A DNA stretch of 64,000 bases from Isoetes taiwanensis. Taxonomy: Eukaryota > Streptophyta > Lycopodiopsida > Isoetales > Isoetaceae. Positions 1 through 9,110 of the stretch are shown one piece after another. Below the pieces are notes generated by a model. That model saw only the letters and a list, made by a program, of their open reading frames with translations. It did not search any database and had not been told where the DNA came from. How positions within the stretch are numbered: the first letter of the stretch is position 1; the number at the start of each line of letters is the position of its first letter. The stretch covers positions 1,012,100 to 1,076,099 of the forward strand of contig JAJEKV010000040.1 of the NCBI GenBank assembly GCA_021234155.1. Direction: 5' to 3'. The translations under genes were made by a program, and so were the position numbers.

Positions 1-1695
1 TTGCAGCGCCAAATTTGTACAATGATGATAAAGCTTGTAGTTATTAGATTTTCTGAAATGCATCAGCAAATCTATAGTGGGGAATGTGTTGAAAGAATCA
101 GAAGCAGCCCTTGGTTTGGCATAACCGATGTTAATATGGTGCAACATTTAATCCTTTATGCCACTTATTTGGATGACTTTCAACACAAAAAATCATTCAT
201 AGGTTTGGTGTCATTAGATGGAGGGTATGCAACTACAATTACCAAAGCCATAGTGGAGAAGCTCGTAGAGCAAGGCAAATTAGACTTGACAAAGATGATT
301 GCCTTTGGTTCAGATGGTGCTTCAGTTATGGTTGGTTGCCAGACAGGTGTAGCAACTAGGCTGAAAGAATATAATCCTTTTATGACATCCATACATTGTG
401 TTGTCCATAGAACTAATCTATGTGTAGAAGCAGTGGCCAAATAGTCAAGTTGCAAAGCACATATGTGAGAAGGTTGATAAGCTGGTTAATGGGGCAGCAA
501 GTTATTATTCCCGAAGTAGTTTAAGAGGAGGGTTATTGAAGGCACTTGAAGAGGAACTTGCTTATTCTACTCTAAGGCTTGAACATATTTCAGCAACAAG
601 GTGGTTAAGTCGACATCATGCAATTGACAAGTTATGTGAAGTGTATGAACCTGTGATGATGGTATTTAAAGAAAATACTGCTGCTCTTTATGATGAATTA
701 AGAGAGTTTAAGATTGTCTACATTTTGCATTTTTTGGCAGATATTTTGATGCACTTGACTGCTTTGAGTTGCGATTTTCAGAAAGATTGGGTGGATGTTA
801 CTTCAATAGTAGGCCTTGTGGACCATACAAAGCACCAAATTGAGGTAGAGTTTTTTACGGAAATATTGGATCCGAATAGTGGTATAAAAAGGATAGCAAA
901 GGATATCTTATAATTTCTGATTTTGGCCGTCCAAATGGAAAGCTTGCTGCACTTAGAGGGGCTGTCAAGGGAGATATGTATCATGGAGTCGAAATGACAA
1001 GATGTGTTGAAGGTCATGATTTAGAGGAGGCTCTCGAATTCCAGAATAATTTTGCTAAAGCTGTTTTGACTGCCCTAGATGAGAGGTTCAAGGATCATGA
1101 GATCTTGTCATGTTTTACAATATTTGCGCCTGCACATGTGCCAAGAGCAACAAAGGAAATGGAAGCATTTGGTCAGCAACGAGGCTAATGAATTGCTAAA
1201 ATTTTATGGTGAGCCTCGATTGGTTGATGAGTGAAATTCGATAGCCTTATTAATCGCGATAACTTTCTAGCAGAATTTAGAAAGTTTAAGATGCAAGCAT
1301 GTACGGAGTGGCAAGGGAAGAATTTTTTAGACACTTGGACAATTATCCTCTCACAAAAAATGTTGAGGGAGGATAAGTATGCAGAAATGGTGAAGCTTGC
1401 GACAGTGGGTCTGGTACAATATTCAAGTACAACAATTTGTGAAAGAGGATTTAGCCAATTAATTCATATCAAAGACAAATATCGTAATATGCTAAAAACA
1501 GAAGGAGCTGATTCATTAATGAGAGTTGCAATTGAAGGTCCGCCCATGGAAGCAATTGATGAGTTTGATTTTGGAGAAGCCTTCAAGATTTGGAAATCTG
1601 GAGCCAAGTATAGGCACATATATTCAACCAATTCGAGGTCCAAGGTAACTCGTGTAAATGTGAAAGAAGAAGGATCAGATGAAGATGACGAGTAA
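1..1695 (+). pseudogene. hAT superfamily transposase (ZNF862/KIAA1586-like), 5'-truncated by window and frameshifted
   Basis: Four reading-frame blocks (1-444, about 448-913, 976-1188, 1231-1695) follow the order of a hAT transposase. Block 1 carries the catalytic-core segment GSDGASVMVG followed by SIHCVVHRTNLCV. Block 2 has the linker region around ATRWLSRHHAIDKL. The last block has the C-terminal hAT dimerisation region, ERGFSQLIHIKDKYRN. A TAG at 442-444 and at least two further frame changes break it, so it cannot encode a working enzyme. The N-terminal zinc finger would lie left of the window. hAT enzymes cut and paste DNA through an RNase H-like fold; this copy is a fossil. The C-terminus is Asp/Glu-rich (EEGSDEDDE). 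No terminal inverted repeat was seen after the stop. Confidence 0.85.
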
Positions 1696-2134
1696 TCCCG
1701 TCTATTTGTTTTCTTTTTGCCTTGAGGACATTGAAGTTCATATAAGTTGTTATATTAAATGTGGAATTTCATGATTTTGATCAGGTTTTATAGTGTTACA
1801 TCAACCATGAATCATACTATATTTATATAACCTGTTATTTTACAAATACTAACTTGCTGAATTTTAGTCTGTAAGAAAATTACATGCTTATTTTCCATCT
1901 TGTAGGAAATTATATCTTGGTGTTTTTTGCATGTTGGTTCTATTCTTGTAGGAAAGTGTAGGCTGAAAAAAAATATAGACATGTTGATTCATGAGGCGTA
2001 GGATTTTTTCCTTAGAACGTTTAAAATATTTCCCGAACCAAGATACTTAGTCTTCATGATTAATTTGGTTGTCAGAAGACATTGTAACTTTCTAACCCTT
2101 AAGCCTTTTCTAGAAATTAATGACAACGGGGCTT
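1696..2134. other. AT-rich spacer between hAT remnant and MIF-like gene
   Basis: No coding signal. The motif TTGTAGGAAA/TTGTAGGAAAT recurs near 1901 and 1950. It may hold the hAT 3' end and distal promoter of the next gene, but nothing specific can be named. Confidence 0.4.
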
Positions 2135-2142
2135 TTTATATA
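2135..2142 (+). promoter_or_regulatory. Candidate TATA box of the MIF-like gene
   Basis: TTTATATA lies about 85 bp before the start codon at 2227, which would give a 5' leader of roughly 50-60 nt. This is the best TATA-like match immediately upstream of an intact gene; no other core element was identified. Confidence 0.4.
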
Positions 2143-2226
2143 GTACCCAGTGTAACGCCTGCCTGTACTCCAAACTTTAGTATAGGGTCTTCCACTCTTG
2201 CACCGGAACACAGAGGTTTAGCCGCA

Positions 2227-2919
2227 ATGCCTATCCTCAACCTCTCCACCAACGTACCTGTTGACAGCGTTGTCACCTCTGATATTCTCAAAGATGCAAG
2301 CAAAATAGTGGCCCGGCTTATCAGAAAGCCTGAAAACGTATGTGAATCTTTTTTCATTTCGTTGCTTGAATCATTTCCTTTTCTGTAAGCTTTTAGTTAG
2401 GTCTTTTTAGATATCTAAGGATATGGCTGTTTCTGCGAGCATGATATACATGCGCAATGGTTGCCACATATCTTGTTAAATTTTTATTCTTTAAATATGC
2501 TATACCTTTGTGGCTATGGCACTTTGATTGCATGCCAGTGGCCTTTATTCCCTGAATATATTATGTTTTCATGCAGTATGTTCTGGTGTTGCTAAAAGGT
2601 GGAGTACCTATGACCTTCGGCGGTTCCGAAGAACCTGCAGCATATGGTGAGATTTCTTCAATTGGGGGAATTGGACCTGATGTTAATAAGAAGTTGAGCA
2701 AAGCCATATCAGAAATTTTAGAGTCCAAACTTGCAGTTCCACCTTCCAGGTTTTACATCAAGTTCCATGATGTGAAGGTGAGACTTATAATGCATCTATT
2801 ATGTTTTCAATCCTGTTTTTGCATATCTTCTGCTGTTACTATGTCTATATGAAATATACCTTAAGATTTCCTCTGCTTTGCAGGGGAGTGATATTGGCTG
2901 GAATGGTTCCACATTTTAA
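2227..2919 (+). CDS. MDL: MIF/D-dopachrome-tautomerase-like protein, 3 exons, intact
   Basis: Exons 2227-2337, 2577-2777 and 2884-2919 join to 115 codons plus TAA. Both introns are GT-AG and phase 0 (GTATGT..GCAG, GTGAGA..GCAG). The product matches the macrophage migration inhibitory factor family over its whole length. It starts MPILNLSTNVPVD, with the Pro2 that becomes the N-terminal catalytic base after Met removal. The conserved Lys34 lies in RLIRKPEN, followed by MTFGGSEEPAAYGE, SIGGIGPDVNKKLS and the C-terminal GSDIGWNGSTF. Family members are about 115 aa homotrimers with keto-enol tautomerase activity; plants carry them as MIF/D-DT-like proteins, mostly cytosolic. No peroxisomal SKL tail is present, and the animal CXXC motif is absent. 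ATG 2227 is chosen because Pro must follow it. It is the only fully intact gene here and sits between a dead hAT and copia element A. Confidence 0.95.
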
Positions 2920-4902
2920 CACTCCAATTGGAAATAGTATCCTTAAACCTTCATATTTGGCCGGCCATCTGCTTAAAATAACGGACATTTGGTGTCGGGC
3001 ATAACTTTTAATATCTTAACCATGAAATATCCATTTTTTGTGGTGCAATTTCCATGCAGCTATGGTATCATTAATTACAGGATATAATAATAAATAATAA
3101 TAATTGTTTTCACGCTCACTATTTAAAGCTTTGTATATGGTTGTTGTCTCTCTTTTGTATTGTACCAAATAATATATGCTATCAATAATTACAGGATATT
3201 AAAGCTTTGTATATGCTTGTTGTCTCTCTTTTGTATTGTAGCAAATAATAACTTACGGGGTAGATAACACCCTGGCCAGAGGGCGTACGGGCGCCCGAGC
3301 CATTTTGGCCATGGCCATATTGCCCGAGAATTTTATTCCCATTAACGCTTGAGGGCCAAGCATTATCTCCCTTAACACCTTGCTCTGAGGATGTTATGAG
3401 CCTTCGTGATAACGTCCTAGGGGGTTATGACTGTTTTAGGCATAAAAACCAAAGGAGCAGGGTGTTAAAGGCTTTATAAATCTATAATATTTTCATTTGG
3501 TATTTGTGGGGGCTTTTTCATGGTTGGGCCAAGATTTTGGCTATGTATTGTATGAGAAATCATAGAGAAATTGTATTTGTGTATTGTATGAAATCGTATT
3601 TTTTAAGCGATTTGAGTAACCATTGTTGGTTGTTAAAGGTAGATATTTCAAATTTGGCTTTGGGTATGTGTTTTTTTTTGCCATTCCTATGCATGGTATG
3701 AGGATGAGAAGGAATCAAATGTGCACATGGGCGCCTTTGTTGGGTAGATAGCTTTGGATGGCATGCCGATCTTGTCGGTTCCAAAAACATCTGCAAGATT
3801 TGAGCGGCTGGTGGGATGGAGCGAGCCGTCTTTCATCCAATATATCTCATATTGAAATTTCGAGCTGATTCATTGGGCTAGTTGCAGAGGTTAAGACAGA
3901 GGAGATCATGGGTTTTTGGGGTTATAGTAGTCAAATTTTGGGTGTTTGTAGTTTCGACAGTGTAGATTTTTGGGGCTCTGGTTTAAGTCGTTGGCACTTC
4001 TGAAAAACATTCCATGCATTGGAGGGCAGTTCCACATCCGATTCGGCCTGCACACTGCAGGGTACTTCCACAAACTGCTTGGAGCTAATTCTTGGTGAGT
4101 AGGGCTTGCTTCGTGATAGAGGCCATGTTTGCCAGTCTGATGTTTTGCATTGTTTTATTCTTGACCTTGTGAATTGTAGTGTAAAATAGCCATCTGGAAA
4201 TCCATGAGTTTGAGATCATGGTTATGTAAAAATCCTGTGCTTATTATGGCAATGCTCTTTTTACACCATATGTTCAATCGAGACTATAGGATTTGTCATT
4301 TTTTTGGTAAAATGTTAATAGCCGTAGATATGGAACAATGCCACAAATGTCCTACCCATCAATGGCTCACAATCAACGTTGGATAAAAAAACTCATAAAG
4401 AACAAAGTTCCTACCAATAATATCGGTGGAAACTGTCTAAACAAATATGAACATGAAATTAAGGGTTTGTAATTAATCTCAGGTTTGCTATAAACAAGTT
4501 TAAGTATATTGTTGATGTATGGCTTCAAGGTATTTCCAATGGTATTCTGACGTGGACTGGTTCAAGCTATGGCCACGTCTTACTCTGAACATGATAAAGA
4601 AGCTATGACCATTTTTCCAGGGTAGAAAAGCTATGGATGCAAGCTACGGATTCAAGCTATGGCCGTCTTGATCCGGGAGTGGTCGGATTCAACTTTGGCT
4701 AAGAGAACACAATAGACTTGCCCTACTATTAAGCAGGATGGAAATGGGAAATCTAGAATGGGCAACTCGAGTACCAATACGAATGAAATTGTTTGCCACG
4801 CGGGCAAAGATCAAATTAATCCAACTCGCAACCCAAATACCCTATTGTATCACATCATATGAAAAAATATGGGTTTCTTCTTGTCAATTCGAAAGTTGAA
4901 AT
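2920..4902. other. Intergenic stretch, no gene recognised
   Basis: The first few hundred bases are the 3' flank of the MIF-like gene; an AATAATAATAA-rich patch near 3083-3103 could serve polyadenylation. The phrase GGATATtAAAGCTTTGTATATG...TGTTGTCTCTCTTTTGT is duplicated at about 3124-3170 and 3193-3240. Near 4520-4700 the phrase TTCAAGCTATGGCC occurs at least twice, with diverged relatives between. Short ORFs in this stretch show no domain. Confidence 0.4.
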
Positions 4903-5087
4903 CTGAATGTACTGCAACCGGATCGTATTTTGCAGGGGAATGCCGCGCAATGATCATTCATTGTCAATTGAAATATTGGTCAATACCTTGATTAGTTGTA
5001 TTGACTTAAATTGTGAAGTGGTTAGAAACATCGATTGCATTAATATTGTGAAGTTGTTCTATGAAACATCGCGGATTTTATTTAACA
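4903..5087 (+). repeat. 5' LTR remnant of copia A (right end only)
   Basis: It aligns with 8903-9034 of the 3' LTR and ends TTTAACA immediately before the primer binding site. Upstream of about 4903 the similarity to the 3' LTR stops, so roughly the first 450 bp of this LTR are gone or replaced. Confidence 0.75.
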
Positions 5088-5100
5088 TTGGTATCAGAGC
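5088..5100 (+). other. Primer binding site of copia A
   Basis: TTGGTATCAGAGC directly follows the LTR end. TGGTATCAGAGC is the standard plant copia site complementary to the 3' end of initiator tRNA-Met. Confidence 0.85.
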
Positions 5101-5700
5101 ATTATGTTTAAAATTAAAAATAAAACACCAAAGGAAAATGTGGGAAACTCCTCTCAAATTGAATTACTTGATAGGGAGCTAAGAAGGTTGAAGTTCAAAG
5201 AAGAAGATCACTTGACCAGTATTTTTCCAAAGTATGATAACATTATTACGCACCTTGAGGTCGCCGGTCACTGAAGTTTGAACAACTATCCACCTTGGTA
5301 AGAACTTGCTAGAAATCATGAAAAGGCCGAAGCTAATGATCGTGAACTCAAATTGAACAATGAGAAAATCTTAAAGGAGAAGAAGAAAAAAATGAGATCT
5401 TGTTTGCGGGGGAAAAAAGAAAGGACGATTTGGCAATGAGGAAAAAAGGGTAGGGCCATACTATGGATGTAATTTTATGGCCATTTGAAACCAACCTATT
5501 CTAAGCTAAAAGAGAATAGATGTTTTAATTGTGATGGTTATGGTCACATAGCTACTGCATGCCCCAAATCCTAAAGGAATTGGAAAAATAAAAAATAAGG
5601 ATAAGAGGGACACTGGTTCTGGAAGGAAAAATAGCACCATAAGAGGCAGAAATTAAGAGCTAGCGGTGTCAATTTGACACAAGATATTAACACCGGGAGA
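5101..5700 (+). pseudogene. Copia A gag remnant with CCHC zinc knuckle
   Basis: No long frame survives, but 5521-5568 encodes CFNCDGYGHIATACPK, a CX2CX4HX4C nucleic-acid-binding knuckle typical of retroelement Gag. The preceding stretch (about 5330-5460) is Glu/Lys-rich in translation, as in the Gag spacer. Gag would have packaged the element RNA into virus-like particles in the cytoplasm. It is too broken to be functional. Confidence 0.65.
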
Positions 5701-5719
5701 AGACTCGAAAATTTGTAAG

Positions 5720-6540
5720 CACAATATTACTTGCCCTGTTTCTAGTCAAACTTCTAACAAAATTGGTAACCTACTTGTGATAGATAGTGGAGCTGAGAGA
5801 TCAGTAGTTAGAACTACTGATGCTCTCAAGCAAAGGAAGAAAAGAACATCAACATTTGTTCAAATGGGAGATGGAGAACTGCAAGAAGTAAACGAGTCAG
5901 GAATGCTTGAACTCTTTGATTTAGAGGGCAATATAGTTAACCTTCATGATGTACTTTCTGTTCCAAATATTATAAGGAACCTTATCTCAGTCACCCAGCT
6001 GGTGGATATGGGATTCAAGCTTGTATTTGATAAGCAGTGCTGTAAAGTGTTTGAAAATAATAAAGTGAAGTTCCTTGCAAAACGAGTTGGTAACTTGTTT
6101 GGTTTTCACAATAAAACTTGTCTAGAAGCATAAACTCAGTAGAAATTCCAACTCTAAAACTCTGGCATGAAAGATTAGGTCATGTAAACATAGACAACCT
6201 AAGGGAAATGGTTAAAAGGGGACTGATAACAGCAACTGAAAGTAAGAAGTTTGTTTGTTTTGGATGCATGATGGGCAAAAGCACAAGATTACCTTTCAAG
6301 AAAAAGACATGAACCAAATGGAGATCTATTAGAATTGATACACTCGACCTCCTCGTGGTCCAATCAATGTCAAAAGTTTGCAAGATAAAAGGTATTTTAT
6401 CACTTTCATCGATGATTACTCCTTGACAATAGAGCAATCAAAGGTTATCTAGTAGGTTATGAATTAAATGTCAAAGGGTATAGAATATATAATCCGGAGG
6501 AAAGGAGAATTATTGTGAGCGTGAGATGTGAAATTTATCA
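5720..6540 (+). pseudogene. Copia A protease, GAG-pre-integrase and integrase remnant (core deleted)
   Basis: The aspartic protease motif DSGAERSVV begins at 5783 and runs into VNLHDVLSVPNIIRNLISV, the usual copia protease tail. At 6118-6312, LWHERLGHVNIDNLREM and CFGCMMGKSTRLPFKK mark the GAG-pre-integrase domain (HHCC zinc-binding type). The next frame shows the start of the integrase core (IHTDLLGPI-like, KRYFITFIDDYS) and then jumps at about 6429 to the integrase C-terminal region (GYLVGYELNVKGYRIYNP). Most of the catalytic DDE core is therefore missing, so this copy could not integrate by itself. Confidence 0.8.
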
Positions 6541-6689
6541 ACCAATACTATACAAAAATAGGAAGGAAATTGATGGACGAGAAGACTTGTATGGAAGTAG
6601 TGAAAATCAGAAAACAATGATTACTAGCGTAGACTCATGGTGACCAAGAAGATATAACAAAATAGAACCCGGACCATAATGAGGAAAGG

Positions 6690-8420
6690 AGAAAAATTGA
6701 AGGGGATCAACTTAACAAAATGCAATACGTGATACAAGCACCAAAAGGAAAACCACTGAGGTACAAAAATTGAGAGAAGGACTCAATGATATAGATTTTG
6801 CACATGGAAGAACTTCTAGTGGTACATCTAGAAGGTTGCAAAATCTAAATATTGAAATAAATGAGCTTATTGCCATTATGGAACCTAGTGTGCCAAACAC
6901 TTATGAGGAAGCTCTAAATTCTGATAATTCAGATCATTGGAAGAGAGCAATGGAAGAAGAGATGAGTTCATTTGCAAGAAATCAAACCTTTGAATTAGTG
7001 GAAAAACCCAAAGACAGGAACATAGTAAAAAACAAGTGGCTGTACAAACTAAAGATTGGCAATGATGGAGAACAAAAATTCAAGGCTCGATTGGTGGCTC
7101 AAGGCTATTCTCAAAGAAAAGGTATTGACTATGATGAGACTTTCTCCCCTATTGTTAAGCTAACAAGTTTGAGAATTCTTCTTGCATATGCTAATGCATT
7201 GGACCTTGAAATTCACCACATGGATGTAAACACAACCTCATGAAGAAATCTATATGCAGCAAGCTAAAGGTTTTGAACAAGGAAATAATATGGTGTGGAG
7301 GCTAAGAAAGGCACTTTATGGACTCAAGCAATCTTCAAGACAGTGATATCTATGTATGGATGGGTTCTTAAGAGAGCAACGTTTTAGCAAGATGCTAAAT
7401 GATGGTAATTTGTATATTTACAGAGAAAAGATTCATTTTTGCATCATAGCACTATACGTGGATGATAATATGATGGTAAGTGATGACTTACAATGCCTAA
7501 ACAAATGCAACAGGTTGTTGAATAGCAGATTCAAAATGACAGACTTAGGTCCACTACAAAAATTTCTTGGAGTTGAAGTTCACAGGGATCGAGAGAATAA
7601 AAGGATAACATTGACGCAAGAAAGAAATATTCAAGGCATGCTTCAGAAATTTAGAATGACAGAATGCAATAGCGTAAGATCCCTATGGTTACTGGTCAGA
7701 AATTATTTATAGACATGAGTCCTACAAATGAAGAGGAAAGATTGAAATGGAAAAGTATCCATACGGGAATTGGTTGGATGCCTTTTATATGTAGCTAATT
7801 GCAGCAGACCTGATATAGCCTTTTGTGTAAACATGTTAAGCCGATATGAAAACAATCCTGGAAAGAAACAATGGAAGGTAGCTAAGCATCTACTCAGATT
7901 TCTGAAAGGTACACAAAATAAAGGATTAACATTTACAAACACTAGTCTTGATTTAATAAAGATAACCGATGCAGATCGGGAGGTGACACGATTCCGAGCA
8001 TCCACATCTGGTTATCTTCTACAAATTGGAGGAAGCACAGTATCTTGGAGAAGTAAAAAACAAAGTTGTATAGCTATGTCAACAGCAGAAGCAGAATACA
8101 ATGCTGCCTCCTTAGCAGCAAGAGAAGTGGTCTGGGTAAGAAGATTATTTAATGAAGTTAGGTGCAACACGTAATAAACCAACTACTCTTCATTGACAAG
8201 ATGAGCTGCATAAAAGCTATAACCGAAATCGAGATTCCATGAAAGAACTAAGCACATTGAACTACATGTTCATTTTATAAGAGATACGGTGGCAAAGGAA
8301 TTATAGAAGTTGAGTACAAAAAATACTACGCATCAGCTTGCGGCGATGTGTTTACTAAAAGTAATTCCAAGGCACGTTATTTAATTTACGAAAACCTTGG
8401 GATAAGTTCTACTCTTTAAA
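6690..8420 (+). pseudogene. Copia A reverse transcriptase-RNase H
   Basis: The 6770-7243 block carries the RT N-terminal signature (WKRAMEEEMSSF, NKWLYKLKI, KARLVAQGYSQRKGIDYDET). A frameshift at about 7240 and a TGA in place of the usual Trp codon near 7345 separate it from 7356-7712, which holds the RT catalytic motif YVDD at 7455-7466. RNase H follows at 7770-8174 (VGCLLYVANCSRPDIA, STSGYLLQIGGSTVSWRSKK, STAEAEYNAAS). The D of the usual SDADW motif survives only as TDADRE. The last RNase H helix region continues brokenly to about 8420. Function was cDNA synthesis from element RNA; now inactive. Confidence 0.85.
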
Positions 8421-8432
8421 CTTGTCCAATAT

Positions 8433-8440
8433 AAAAGGAG
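8433..8440 (+). other. Purine-rich tract before 3' LTR of copia A
   Basis: AAAAGGAG immediately precedes a TG at 8441, matching the polypurine tract/LTR junction layout. It is weak as a motif and placed mainly by position. Confidence 0.45.
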
Positions 8441-9110
8441 TGTCAAGAGTATAGAACAAAATCGAAAGTACAAGTTCTTGTGAAATTAAGTATGGCGCAT
8501 GACAAAATATATGCGAGAAATATTGAGCGTATCTAACATGAAGGGAATGATAGATTTGTTAATGTTAGATATTCTTAAGGAGTTGATATTGTTAATGTTA
8601 GATATTCTGAAGGAGTTGATCAGAGAACATATCGAGGATTAGAAGTATATGATACAACCTTAGGGTTGCTTAAAAGATGGTGCTAGTAGTAATGGTGTGA
8701 ATGATTTGCAGAAAATGATATGAAGGTGCATGGTCGAAATATTTGATAAGGAGACTATATAATTATAGATGTTTTTAAAGGGTCGAATGAAATTCAACCA
8801 AATAGCCTCATGCTCCTAAGGCACGGTCGATCCGGCAGAACCCATCCGAACCGACTCCTATCGGTTTCGATTGGGTCAATAAATTCAATACAAAGATGAA
8901 TATATTTGTACTGCAACCGGATCATATTTTGCAGGGGAATGCCGGGCAATGATCATTCATTGTCAATTGAAATATTGGTCAATACCTTGATTAGTTGTAT
9001 TGACTAAATTGCATTGTTATTGTTGGAAACATCGAAATTAGTTGCCATATTGCATTACTTGTGCTAGATAAACTCTGTGACTACTCTAATAAGTTGGTTT
9101 TGTTTAATCA
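8441..9110 (+). repeat. 3' LTR of copia A
   Basis: It begins TGTCAAGAG. Similarity to the 5' LTR remnant covers 8903-9034, and GGTTTTGTTTAATCA at about 9096-9110 resembles the 5' LTR end GGATTTTATTTAACA, implying an insertion of some 60 bp just before the end. The exact end is uncertain (9034 or 9110). Confidence 0.6.
8556..8621 (+). repeat. 33-bp tandem duplication inside the copia A 3' LTR
   Basis: Two adjacent copies of a unit beginning TTGTTAATGTTAGATATTCT start at 8556 and 8589 and differ at one or two bases. Confidence 0.85.

Larger units (their letters stand above)
4903..9110 (+). mobile_element. Ty1/copia LTR retrotransposon A, degenerate
   Basis: The element consists of a truncated 5' LTR, a tRNA-Met-type primer binding site, decayed gag, protease, part of integrase, RT-RNase H, a purine tract and a 3' LTR. 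The two LTR copies share the run from GTACTGCAACCGGATC through TATTGGTCAATACC and TTAGTTGTATTGACT. The internal domain order (PR-IN-RT-RH) is that of copia. It shares the protease phrase DSGAERSVV with element B, so the two are related. It is dead: multiple frameshifts, and the central integrase is missing. Confidence 0.85.
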
